7,308 nt of DNA. Origin: Ruminococcus sp. UBA7477 (GTDB lineage: Bacteria > Bacillota > Clostridia > Oscillospirales > Ruminococcaceae). The translations under genes and the position numbers were made by a program. The stretch covers positions 23,987-31,294 of the forward strand of contig DLOT01000028.1 in assembly GCA_002479715.1 (NCBI GenBank), in the 5' to 3' direction. Of this stretch, positions 1 through 5,655 are shown in pieces; position 1 is the first letter of the stretch, and each line of letters starts with the position of its first letter. Under the pieces are notes generated by a model. It worked only from the letters and a program-made list of their open reading frames with translations. It was not told where the DNA came from and searched no databases.

Positions 1-410
1 CTGCTGATAAGGTTTTCGAGGTCGGTAAAAACTGCGCAATGCAGGTTGCGGCTATGAACCCTGGATATCTCGACAGAAACTCTGTTCCTGCCGATGTTCT
101 TGATGAGGAAAAGAAGATTACCCTTGCTCAGATGGCTGAAGATCCCAAAATGGCGAATAAGCCTCAGCAGGTTCTTGAAAAGATCGCGGGAGGAAAGCTT
201 GATAAGTTCTATGCGGAAAACTGTCTTGTTGAACAAACCTATGTAAAGGCTGAGAACAAGGAAACGGTAGGTCAGTATGTTGCAAAGGCCGCTAAGGAGC
301 TTGGCGGAGAAATCAAAATCGTTGATTATGTTCGCTTTGCAAGAGGCGAGGGCATCGAGAAGAAGCAGGATGATCTTGCTGCGGAAGTTGCCAATATGAT
401 CAAGAAGTAA
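1..410 (+). CDS. tsf: Elongation factor Ts, C-terminal part (5' end outside window)
   Basis: This is the 3' portion of the gene for EF-Ts, the cytoplasmic guanine-nucleotide exchange factor that recycles EF-Tu during translation. The frame is open from the left edge (first full codon at position 3) and reads ADKVFEVGKNCAMQVAAMNP, the end of the first core subdomain. It continues through the clostridial-type segment with VPADVLDEEK and the C-terminal QQVLEKIAGGKLDKFY and CLVEQTYVK stretches, which are typical of EF-Ts. The last residues (EVANMIKK) end at a TAA at 408-410. The N-terminal UBA-like domain that contacts EF-Tu lies outside the window, and the ATG at 39 is an internal methionine, not the start. 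In most bacteria tsf follows rpsB, which would be expected just to the left. A strong terminator follows 23 bases after the stop, so tsf is the last gene of its transcript apart from possible read-through into the transporter. Confidence 0.96.
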   Translation, partial: ADKVFEVGKNCAMQVAAMNPGYLDRNSVPADVLDEEKKITLAQMAEDPKMANKPQQVLEKIAGGKLDKFYAENCLVEQTYVKAENKETVGQYVAKAAKELGGEIKIVDYVRFARGEGIEKKQDDLAAEVANMIKK

Positions 411-433
411 GCTTTCAAAGTCAATATAATTAT

Positions 434-481
434 AAGACCCCGTTTTATCAGCAAAGCAATTTGCCAAAGCGGGGTCTTTTT
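434..481 (+). terminator. Intrinsic terminator after tsf
   Basis: The arm AAGACCCCG (434-442) pairs perfectly with CGGGGTCTT (470-478). The stem continues inward by TTTT (443-446) against AAAG (466-469), giving one G-T and three A-T pairs. A second inner stem, GCAAA (451-455) with TTTGC (460-464), closes the apex. The T tract is short (477-481). It runs directly into the AAGGAG ribosome binding site of the next gene, so terminator and translation signal of the transporter are fused. Confidence 0.9.
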
Positions 482-488
482 AAGGAGA
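482..488 (+). promoter_or_regulatory. Ribosome binding site of the NSS transporter
   Basis: AAGGAGA lies immediately after the T tract of the tsf terminator. It can serve an ATG at 500 (11 bases downstream) or an in-frame TTG at 494 (5 bases downstream, the better spacing). It rules out the longer open frame beginning with TTG at 461, which would start inside the terminator hairpin and upstream of this site. Confidence 0.75.
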
Positions 489-499
489 GATATTTGTCT

Positions 500-1858
500 A
501 TGGATAATAAAAAGGAAAACTTCGGAAGCAGACTCGGTTTCGTCTTGGCGGCGGCGGGTTCAGCCGTCGGATTAGGGAACATCTGGAGATTTCCGTATCT
601 TGCCGCAAAATATGGTGGCGGCATTTTTCTGCTAGTATATCTGGCGTTAGCTGTAACATTCGGATTTGCTTTGATGATAACCGAGATAGCAATTGGACGT
701 AAAACCGGCAAAAGTGTTATAGGTGCATATAAGTCAGTTAACAAGAATTTTTCGCCCCTCGGTTGGATCGCGTCAGTAGTTCCTGTTATAATAACTCCTT
801 ATTACTGCGTAATAGGCGGTTGGGTGCTGAAATATCTTACTGCCTATGTTTCCGGTAACGGTTCGAGCGCCGCAGGAGACGGTTCCTATTTCACTTCGTT
901 CATAGGAAAAGCGGGAGAACCGACGCTGTTCTTTGCAATATTTACTCTGCTGACAGCAGCAGTCGTTTTGCTCGGAGTTCAGAAGGGGATAGAGAAGATC
1001 AGCAAAATATTGATGCCTGCTCTGGTCATTCTGACGATTGTCATAGCGATATACACGATCACTCTCGACGGTGCCGGTGAGGGAGTTAAGTATTATATCT
1101 TGCCTAATTTCAAAGGTTTTACGCTCGTAAAGTTTTTGAAAACCCTTGCCGCTGCGATGGGACAGCTGTTTTACTCAATGTCTCTCGCTATGGGAATTAT
1201 GGTGACCTATGGCTCGTATATGAGAAAAGAAGACTCGCTTGAAGGGTCGGTTCGTAATATCGAAATATTTGATACCGCTATCGCATTTCTTGCAGGACTT
1301 ATTATCGTTCCGGCTGTGTTTGTTTTCTCGGGCGGAAACGCCGAAACTCTTAATGCCGGACCTAGTCTTATGTTTATAACATTGCCGAATGTTTTTGATA
1401 CTATGAAGGGCGGACATATTATAGGAACGGCGTTCTTTGTTCTAGTTGCTTTAGCGGCTCTGACATCCTCAATATCGCTGATGGAAACAGTGGTAAGCAT
1501 TGTCAGCGAAAAAATGGGTATAGGCAGAAAAAAGAGCTGTCTTTTAGTTGTTATCTGCATTGCCGTACTGGGAATGATGTCGGTTTTGGGATACAGCGTT
1601 TGGGAAAGCTTTACGATTTTCGGATATCAGATACTGGACTTCTTTGATTTCATATCGAATAACATCATTATGCCTGTAGTCGCGCTGCTAACCTGTATAC
1701 TCATTGGTTATGTTGCTAAGACCAAATACATTGAAGATGAAATTTTGGTCAGCCAAGAACGCTTCAAAGCGTATGGGTTGTTCAAGATAATGATCAAATA
1801 TGTCTGTCCGGTTTGCATGGTCATAATTTTGCTGACACCGTTTGTTACAAGCCTTTGA
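500..1858 (+). CDS. Sodium-dependent amino-acid transporter, NSS/SNF family (11-helix LeuT/MhsT type)
   Basis: This inner-membrane symporter is predicted to take up an amino acid with Na+. The N-terminus keeps the family signature with GSAVGLGNIWRFPYL at residues 20-34, and its numbering coincides with LeuT: Gly20, Val23, Asn27, Arg30 and Phe31 are all present. Hydrophobic helices fall near 12-38, 41-66, 87-117, 141-160, 163-189, 212-241, 254-277, 307-335, 345-364, 378-406 and 429-449, giving 11 helices. That and the 452-residue length match the MhsT/TnaT subgroup rather than the 12-helix LeuT. Helix 6 has YSMS (225-228), where LeuT has FTLS lining the substrate pocket. Helix 8 has A319..T322-S323, equivalent to the LeuT Na2 ligands. 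LeuT Asn21 is Ser here. The substrate cannot be deduced; hydrophobic or aromatic amino acids are usual in this subgroup. The ATG start was chosen over the TTG at 494; the two differ by only two residues. The gene is monocistronic, bounded by terminators on both sides. Confidence 0.95.
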   Translation: MDNKKENFGSRLGFVLAAAGSAVGLGNIWRFPYLAAKYGGGIFLLVYLALAVTFGFALMITEIAIGRKTGKSVIGAYKSVNKNFSPLGWIASVVPVIITPYYCVIGGWVLKYLTAYVSGNGSSAAGDGSYFTSFIGKAGEPTLFFAIFTLLTAAVVLLGVQKGIEKISKILMPALVILTIVIAIYTITLDGAGEGVKYYILPNFKGFTLVKFLKTLAAAMGQLFYSMSLAMGIMVTYGSYMRKEDSLEGSVRNIEIFDTAIAFLAGLIIVPAVFVFSGGNAETLNAGPSLMFITLPNVFDTMKGGHIIGTAFFVLVALAALTSSISLMETVVSIVSEKMGIGRKKSCLLVVICIAVLGMMSVLGYSVWESFTIFGYQILDFFDFISNNIIMPVVALLTCILIGYVAKTKYIEDEILVSQERFKAYGLFKIMIKYVCPVCMVIILLTPFVTSL

Positions 1859-1868
1859 TAAATTTTTG

Positions 1869-1902
1869 AAGTACGCCTTGATAAAATCGAGGCGTATTTT
1901 TT
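1869..1902 (+). terminator. Intrinsic terminator after the NSS transporter
   Basis: TACGCCTTGA (1872-1881) pairs with TCGAGGCGTA (1887-1896), with one T-G wobble and the five-base loop TAAAA. Six T's follow (1897-1902). It begins about 10 bases after the TGA stop of the transporter and has the standard form of a rho-independent terminator. It isolates the transporter from the recombinase gene. Confidence 0.9.
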
Positions 1903-1970
1903 ATGCATTAACGTTTTGATGAATAATCTAAAGACAATGCAATAGTTTTACGGAAATCAGTGTAATTCGC

Positions 1971-1999
1971 TTGACATGAAAGAAAAAAGGTGATATACT
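1971..1999 (+). promoter_or_regulatory. Sigma-A promoter of the tyrosine recombinase
   Basis: A perfect -35 TTGACA (1971-1976) is followed after exactly 17 bases by TATACT (1994-1999), a 5/6 match to the -10 consensus. TG at 1991-1992 precedes the -10 by one base, making it an extended -10. Transcription should start near 2006, leaving an untranslated leader of about 68 bases before the ATG at 2074. This is the strongest-looking promoter in the window, unexpectedly strong for a solitary recombinase. Confidence 0.88.
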
Positions 2000-2017
2000 A
2001 AGTTTAGGAACAAAACC

Positions 2018-2039
2018 GCACTAAATATAAATTTAGCGC
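2018..2039 (+). other. Small hairpin in the recombinase mRNA leader
   Basis: CTAAAT (2021-2026) and ATTTAG (2031-2036) are complementary around an ATAA loop. GC (2018-2019) and GC (2038-2039) extend the stem beyond an A-C mismatch. It sits between the predicted transcription start and the ribosome binding site (AAAGGAG, 2056-2062). The pairing is mostly A-T and weak. It could be a regulatory or stability element, or a chance AT-rich palindrome. Confidence 0.35.
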
Positions 2040-2073
2040 AATTGAGGGTAGTGAGAAAGGAGAACATACTATA

Positions 2074-3057
2074 ATGAAACCTGAATATACTGAAGATTGT
2101 CCGGAGTACCTTGAGAGCTTTCTGACAGTACTGAGTGTTGTAAAAAACCGCAGTGAGCGCACTGAGGAGGCTTATTACATTGATATACGCACTTTTCTGC
2201 GTTATCTTCACATAAAAAACGGTAAATGTGATACAGATAATGATATTAATTGTATTGCTATTGCTGATACTCCGATTGAATGGCTTGAACAACTGTCACT
2301 TTCGGATATGTACGAATATTTGATTTACCTCAAAGATGTACGGCGTAATTCCGAGCGAACCCGTGCGCGCAAAACCTCCGCATTGAAAACTTTTTTTAAA
2401 TACCTTTATGGGACAGCATCGCTCATTTCGCAAAATGTTACTGAGGATCTTGAGATCCCTAAACGTCACCAGTCACTCCCGAGATATCTAACGCTTGATC
2501 AAAGTCTTGATCTTTTGGCTAACATTCAATCAAAGAATACGTCCCGTGACTATTGTATTATCACACTTTTTTTAAACTGCGGAATGCGATTAAGCGAGCT
2601 GGTCGGCCTTGACATGACTGACTACAGTGCAGATAATCAAACTTTGCGGGTTCTCGGCAAGGGCAACAAGGAGCGTATCATATTTCTTAATGAAGCCTGT
2701 ATGTCTGCGCTGGATGCATATATTGGTGAGCGCCCGAAATGTGACTGTAAGGCATTGTTTCTCTCGTCAAGGCATAAGCGCATCGCCAGGCGCAGAGTTG
2801 AGCAGATCGTCGAGGAAATGCTTAAAAAAGCCGGACTTTCGGGTCTGGGAATATCGACGCATAAGCTTCGCCACACAGCTGCCACGCTTATGTATCAGCA
2901 TGGAGGTGTAGATACGTTAGTTTTAAAGGACATACTCGGACATAAAAGTGTTTCGACTACGGAGATCTATACACACCTTTCAGACAGTCAACTGCGCCTT
3001 GCAGCTGAAAACAGCCCTCTTGCTGATATACATAGTAATAAAAAAACAGACGAATGA
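2074..3057 (+). CDS. Tyrosine recombinase, XerC/XerD-like
   Basis: This cytoplasmic site-specific DNA recombinase is predicted to cut and rejoin DNA through a covalent phosphotyrosine intermediate. The N-terminal SAM-like core-binding domain spans roughly residues 10-130. The catalytic domain (about 135-315) has all six expected residues: Arg172 in CGMRLSEL, Lys196 in LGKGNKER, His263 and Arg266 in HKLRHTAA, His290 in ILGHKS and the nucleophile Tyr299 in EIYTHL. At 327 residues it is slightly longer than E. coli XerC/XerD (about 300), mainly because of an extra stretch near residues 48-72 in the N-terminal domain. AGGAGA (2058-2063) lies 10 bases before the ATG. The gene stands alone between its own promoter and a terminator, with no excisionase, tRNA or attachment repeats nearby. 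This fits a chromosome-dimer-resolution Xer protein better than a phage integrase, but the sequence alone does not decide this or distinguish XerC from XerD. Confidence 0.94.
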   Translation: MKPEYTEDCPEYLESFLTVLSVVKNRSERTEEAYYIDIRTFLRYLHIKNGKCDTDNDINCIAIADTPIEWLEQLSLSDMYEYLIYLKDVRRNSERTRARKTSALKTFFKYLYGTASLISQNVTEDLEIPKRHQSLPRYLTLDQSLDLLANIQSKNTSRDYCIITLFLNCGMRLSELVGLDMTDYSADNQTLRVLGKGNKERIIFLNEACMSALDAYIGERPKCDCKALFLSSRHKRIARRRVEQIVEEMLKKAGLSGLGISTHKLRHTAATLMYQHGGVDTLVLKDILGHKSVSTTEIYTHLSDSQLRLAAENSPLADIHSNKKTDE

Positions 3058-3070
3058 TCGTCTGTTTTTT
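3041..3070. terminator. Bidirectional terminator between the recombinase and yfbR, overlapping the recombinase stop codon
   Basis: AAAAAACAGACGA (3041-3053) and TCGTCTGTTTTTT (3058-3070) are perfect 13-base complements around the loop ATGA. The plus strand ends in six T's, and the minus strand likewise because of the leading A6. It can therefore stop the recombinase transcript and the convergent yfbR transcript. The 5' arm encodes the last five recombinase residues (KKTDE), and its TGA stop (3055-3057) lies in the loop. Confidence 0.92.
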
Positions 3071-3089
3071 CGATTTTCCATGCTCTTGT

Positions 3090-3127
3090 CTATTGTTAAA
3101 TAATTCACAATAGTGGCTTGTCAAGCC
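3090..3127. repeat. Two small inverted repeats at the 3' end of yfbR
   Basis: CTATTGT (3090-3096) and ACAATAG (3107-3113) form a perfect seven-base inverted repeat with a ten-base spacer. Next to it, GGCTT (3115-3119) and AAGCC (3123-3127) form a five-base stem across the yfbR stop codon. Neither is followed by a T tract on either strand, so they are not terminators by themselves. They lie in the yfbR 3' region before the bidirectional terminator and may stabilise the 3' end of its mRNA. Confidence 0.4.
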
Positions 3128-3702
3128 TGATCGTCGATAGTTAAAAAATATGCAGGTATAAACTCCTCAATAAACTCGTTGGCTTCGGGAATGTTCATTT
3201 TTTCGATCGATTTTTTGGTGGATATGAGTGCTTTATCAAAGTCTCTGTTGCCCATCTGCGTTTCTTCAACACACTTTATATATGCAGATATCTTGTCGGC
3301 AGCTTTGACCAATTTCCAAAGCTCTTCATCCTCTTCACTGCAGCTGATAATGGTAGAATACTCCCCTCTCAGGTCATCCGGAAGATAGGAAAGAAGCTGA
3401 TTTTCGGCATTTTTCTCAACGAGCTTGTAGGCGTCCTTTATACTGCTGTTATAGTATTTTATCGGTGTCGGCAGATCACCTGTTATGATCTCCGAGGCGT
3501 CGTGATACATTGCCAGCAAAGCGCATCTTTCTGTGTTGATACTTCCCCCGTGTCTGACATTTCTCAAAACCGCCAGCAGGTGCGCGATAAATGCGGTTTC
3601 AAGACTATGCTCGCTGATGTTTTCGGTGATCGTGTTTCTCATAAGCCCCCAGCGGCTGATATATTTCATACGTGAGATAATAGCCAAAAACTTGCTTTCC
3701 AT
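3121..3702 (-). CDS. yfbR: 5'-deoxynucleotidase, YfbR family HD-domain phosphohydrolase
   Basis: This cytoplasmic metal-dependent enzyme is predicted to hydrolyse deoxynucleoside 5'-monophosphates to the deoxynucleoside and phosphate, as E. coli YfbR does in dNMP turnover. The match to YfbR is strong from end to end and offset by one residue: Arg17-Trp18 in ISRWGLMRN (the deoxyribose-selective pair), His32 in NISEHSLE, His67-Asp68 in LAMYHDASE (the HD pair), Glu71, Asp76 in TGDLPTP, and Asp136 in KAADKISAYIKC. The whole HD metal site is therefore intact. The length (193 residues) is close to the 199 of the E. coli protein. GGAGGAAG lies on the minus strand about 9-11 bases before the ATG (codon 3700-3702). 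The gene follows oadB in the same direction but is separated from it by an intrinsic terminator ending only about 30 bases before the start codon. I see no convincing promoter between them. Confidence 0.95.
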   Translation of the reverse strand: MESKFLAIISRMKYISRWGLMRNTITENISEHSLETAFIAHLLAVLRNVRHGGSINTERCALLAMYHDASEIITGDLPTPIKYYNSSIKDAYKLVEKNAENQLLSYLPDDLRGEYSTIISCSEEDEELWKLVKAADKISAYIKCVEETQMGNRDFDKALISTKKSIEKMNIPEANEFIEEFIPAYFLTIDDQA

Positions 3703-3732
3703 ATCAGATGCTTCCTCCGTAATAAATGTTAT

Positions 3733-3764
3733 AAAAACAGACCTATCATCATCTGATAGGTCTG
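3733..3764 (-). terminator. Intrinsic terminator after oadB
   Basis: On the minus strand CAGACCTATCA (3764-3754) is followed by a five-base loop, then TGATAGGTCTG (3748-3738), a perfect 11-base stem, then TTTTT (3737-3733). It starts about 20 bases after the oadB stop. The plus strand has no T tract, so it acts only on minus-strand transcripts. It sits just ahead of the yfbR ribosome binding site and could act as an attenuator for that gene. Confidence 0.9.
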
Positions 3765-3784
3765 CATTATTTAAACCTAAGCAG

Positions 3785-5008
3785 TTATATTATGCTGAGC
3801 AGAACGCCTGCCGCAACAGCCGAGCCGATAACGCCTGCAACGTTCGGACCCATAGCGTGCATAAGAAGATAGTTAGTAGGATTCTCCTCCTGACCGACCT
3901 TCTGTGAAACTCTTGCTGCCATAGGAACAGCTGAAACTCCGGCAGATCCAATAAGAGGATTTACCTTGCCCTTAGTGAAGATATACATTAGCTTTCCGAA
4001 CAGAACACCGAATGCTGTTCCAACTGAGAATGCGATAACTCCAAGGACGATTACAAGGGCAAACTCCTTGTTCATGATCTTGTCAGCAGTGGTCGTCGCG
4101 CCGACAGAAACGCCGAGGAAAATTGTTATAATATTCATAAGCTCATTCTGTGCTGTTTTAACAAGTCTGTCGCAGCAGCCGCTTTCCTTCAAAAGGTTAC
4201 CGAGCATAAGCATACCAACCAATGAAGCCGCTGAAGGAATAAGAAGTGCAATGATAACTGTGACCGTAATCGGGAAAAGAAGCTTTTCGGTCTTGCTGAC
4301 AGTTCTCAGCTGCCCCATAACGACCGAGCGTTCCTTTTTGGTAGTCAGAGCTTTCATTATAGGCGGCTGAATAAGAGGAACAAGAGCCATATAGGTATAG
4401 GCCGCCAAAGCAATCGTTCCGGTGCTTATTGAAGATTCCGGTCCAAGCAGACGCGTCGAAACGTAGATAGCAGTAGGTCCGTCCGCACCGCCGATGATCG
4501 CTATAGAGCCTGCTTCGGCAGCTGTGAAGCCGAGCAAAGCCGCGCCTACGAATGTCAGGAATATGCCTGCTTGCGCCGCAGCGCCGAGAATAAAGCTTCG
4601 CGGAGCGGCGATCAGCGGTCCGAAGTCTGTCATAGCCCCGATGCCAAGGAATATCAGCGGCGGATACAATCCTGCTTTAACACCGATATATAAAATATCA
4701 AGAAGTCCGCCGTATTTTATAACCCGACCGAAATCAATCAGGTGGTTTCCGAATTCATCCTCATATCCGTCAAAAAGCTCGGGATGATACATCTCAGTAA
4801 GCGGCAGATTAGTAAGCAGCATTCCGAAAGAGATAGGCAAAAGCAACAGAGGCTCAAAGCCCTGCCCTATGGCAAGATACATAAAAACGAACGAAATAAG
4901 TATCATGACGATGTTCTTCCAGCCGCCCTCGGCAAGAAGCTGTGCAAGACCCGAAGTATTAGCGAGGTCTGCAATAGTATTCAAAAATATATCTATAACC
5001 GAACCCAT
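3785..5008 (-). CDS. oadB: Sodium-translocating decarboxylase, beta subunit (OadB/MmdB/GcdB family)
   Basis: This is the polytopic membrane subunit of a biotin-dependent Na+-pumping decarboxylase. It decarboxylates carboxybiotin and couples this to Na+ export. The match to Klebsiella OadB is clear throughout: FEPLLLLPISFGMLL near 51-65, GAMTDFGPLIAAPRS near 124-137, and GGADGPTAIY (173-182) with Asp176 equivalent to the essential Asp203. Tyr206 in YTYMALVPLIQPP corresponds to Tyr229. NPLIGSAGVSAVPMAARVS (350-368) carries the Asn350, Gly354, Ser359 and Arg366 set of the C-terminal functional helix, and HAMGPNVAGVIGSA follows near the end. At 407 residues it is shorter than the roughly 433 of Klebsiella, the difference falling between the first helices and GAMTDFGP (about residues 70-110). 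AAAGGA lies 9 bases before the ATG. It follows oadG by 23 bases in one operon. The substrate (oxaloacetate, methylmalonyl-CoA or glutaconyl-CoA) is set by an alpha subunit not encoded here. Confidence 0.95.
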   Translation of the reverse strand: MGSVIDIFLNTIADLANTSGLAQLLAEGGWKNIVMILISFVFMYLAIGQGFEPLLLLPISFGMLLTNLPLTEMYHPELFDGYEDEFGNHLIDFGRVIKYGGLLDILYIGVKAGLYPPLIFLGIGAMTDFGPLIAAPRSFILGAAAQAGIFLTFVGAALLGFTAAEAGSIAIIGGADGPTAIYVSTRLLGPESSISTGTIALAAYTYMALVPLIQPPIMKALTTKKERSVVMGQLRTVSKTEKLLFPITVTVIIALLIPSAASLVGMLMLGNLLKESGCCDRLVKTAQNELMNIITIFLGVSVGATTTADKIMNKEFALVIVLGVIAFSVGTAFGVLFGKLMYIFTKGKVNPLIGSAGVSAVPMAARVSQKVGQEENPTNYLLMHAMGPNVAGVIGSAVAAGVLLSII

Positions 5009-5031
5009 AAGCTCAATCCTTTCTGCTTTAT

Positions 5032-5439
5032 TTAAAACGGGCGAGTGTTGTCAGCCAGTCCTGCCTGCGCCCATGCGGTGCGGCGGTTCTTAGCCGATCC
5101 TACACTCAAAAGCCTGAGTTTTTTGCCTGTCTGCGCACTCATGGCTGCAATGGCTGCGGCTATAACCGCAACGGTTTCGTCATCTATACCGTTCTCGATA
5201 ACAGGCATCGGTTCAGCCTTGATGATCGGAGTTTTCTCTGTGCTGATCGTTTTTTCAGCGGCAGGCGGCGCTTTTTTTACCTTTGGTTTTTTATTAAAGA
5301 CTGCACCGAACAGATAGAATATGCCGATCAGCAAAAGCAGTGCCAAAAAAACAACGGCCAAGCCTGTCAGAACGACTGAGGCGACATAAGTGCCGTCCAT
5401 TTTCATTTCCATAACAGTAGCCGACGTTAGGTTTGTCAT
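5032..5439 (-). CDS. oadG: Sodium-translocating decarboxylase, gamma (OadG-type) subunit
   Basis: This small membrane-anchored subunit holds together the Na+-pumping decarboxylase, linking OadB to the soluble carboxyltransferase. From the ATG at 5437-5439 it has 135 residues: a short extracytoplasmic N-terminus, one membrane helix (about 20-48) containing the family stretch GLAVVFLALLLL, and a Lys/Pro/Ala-rich linker (49-82). After that comes a conserved helix, DDETVAVIAAAIAAM (86-100), and a basic tail with RRTAWAQAG (119-127). The DDE-VAVIAAAIAA helix resembles the delta/gamma subunits of methylmalonyl-CoA and related decarboxylases. The His-rich metal-binding tail of Klebsiella OadG is absent. 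The frame can be opened upstream to a TTG at 5458-5460, but the ATG is preferred because AAGGAG lies nine bases before it and the longer version would translate that site. It is the first gene of the operon and is followed by oadB. Confidence 0.88.
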   Translation of the reverse strand: MTNLTSATVMEMKMDGTYVASVVLTGLAVVFLALLLLIGIFYLFGAVFNKKPKVKKAPPAAEKTISTEKTPIIKAEPMPVIENGIDDETVAVIAAAIAAMSAQTGKKLRLLSVGSAKNRRTAWAQAGLADNTRPF

Positions 5440-5448
5440 ATAAGCTCT

Positions 5449-5454
5449 CTCCTT
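5449..5454 (-). promoter_or_regulatory. Ribosome binding site of oadG
   Basis: On the minus strand AAGGAG (5454-5449) precedes the ATG at 5439-5437 by nine bases. It lies within the alternative TTG-started extension, which argues that the extension is untranslated. Confidence 0.85.
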
Positions 5455-5475
5455 AGCCAAATTTCACATACATCT

Positions 5476-5504
5476 ATTATACACCATTTCGCATTGATTT
5501 ACAA
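5476..5504 (-). promoter_or_regulatory. Sigma-A promoter of the oadG-oadB operon
   Basis: On the minus strand a perfect -10 TATAAT (5481-5476) is preceded after exactly 17 bases by TTGTAA (5504-5499), a 4/6 match to the -35 consensus. Transcription would begin near 5469, about 30 bases before the oadG ATG. No operator or riboswitch-like structure is seen in that short leader, so regulation, if any, would act at the promoter itself. Confidence 0.8.
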
Positions 5505-5563
5505 GAGATATTTGCATTTTTTCAGAAATTTTTATTCCACAAATCCCTTCCGTAAAAGCTGTC

Positions 5564-5591
5564 ACGAAAGCAGCTGATAATGAATACAATA
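5564..5591 (+). promoter_or_regulatory. Possible promoter of the Cys-rich gene, sporulation-sigma-like
   Basis: No good sigma-A promoter is visible in front of the Cys-rich gene: TACAAT (5585-5590) has no -35 at 16-18 bases. The same place reads AATACAATA (5583-5591), one base from the sigma-K -10 pattern CATANNNTA. An AC (5564-5565) lies 17 bases upstream, which is the sigma-K spacing. AATACAAT is also one base from the sigma-E -10 CATACAAT, but a matching sigma-E -35 is lacking. These consensuses carry little information, so this is a weak candidate. Confidence 0.25.
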
Positions 5592-5612
5592 TACAGAAGT
5601 CAATCTTCCGTC

Positions 5613-5625
5613 CGCACTATGTGCG
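5613..5625 (+). other. Short hairpin in the leader of the Cys-rich gene
   Basis: CGCAC (5613-5617) and GTGCG (5621-5625) are perfect complements around TAT. The hairpin is GC-rich within an AT-rich leader and lies 12 bases before the AAAGGA ribosome binding site (5638-5643). It could affect mRNA stability or translation, or be a chance match. The rest of the stretch between the oad promoter and this gene is AT-rich with nothing else recognisable. Confidence 0.3.
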
Positions 5626-5655
5626 ACGCAATTTATGAAAGGACCAGTGACTGAT

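Noticed and set aside
461..499. N-terminal extension of the NSS transporter from a TTG at 461
   Set aside because: It would start inside the tsf terminator hairpin, has no ribosome binding site and would translate the AAGGAG at 482-488. The family N-terminus begins close to the ATG at 500.
1207..1560. 117-codon minus-strand open frame inside the NSS transporter
   Set aside because: It is a mirror of the membrane-helix codons of the transporter, with no start signals of its own.
2443..2456. GGATCT-TG-AGATCC inverted repeat in the recombinase gene
   Set aside because: Six-base arms in coding sequence are expected by chance at this scale, and no regulatory context is present.
2074..3127. Integrative element or attachment site next to the tyrosine recombinase
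   Set aside because: I found no tRNA gene, no flanking direct repeats, no excisionase and no phage or conjugation genes, and the neighbours are housekeeping genes.
3782..3800. A stretch resembling half of a Firmicute dif site (TTATATTATG...)
   Set aside because: Only one half-site-like match is present, and it coincides with the last codons of oadB. There is no second inverted half at dif spacing.
3966..5035. Several plus-strand open frames opposite oadB
   Set aside because: The minus strand encodes a full-length, well-matched OadB here. The plus-strand frames give low-complexity, family-less products.
5440..5460. Seven-codon extension of oadG from a TTG at 5460-5458
   Set aside because: The codons AAG GAG of the extension are the ribosome binding site of the ATG at 5439, at ideal spacing.
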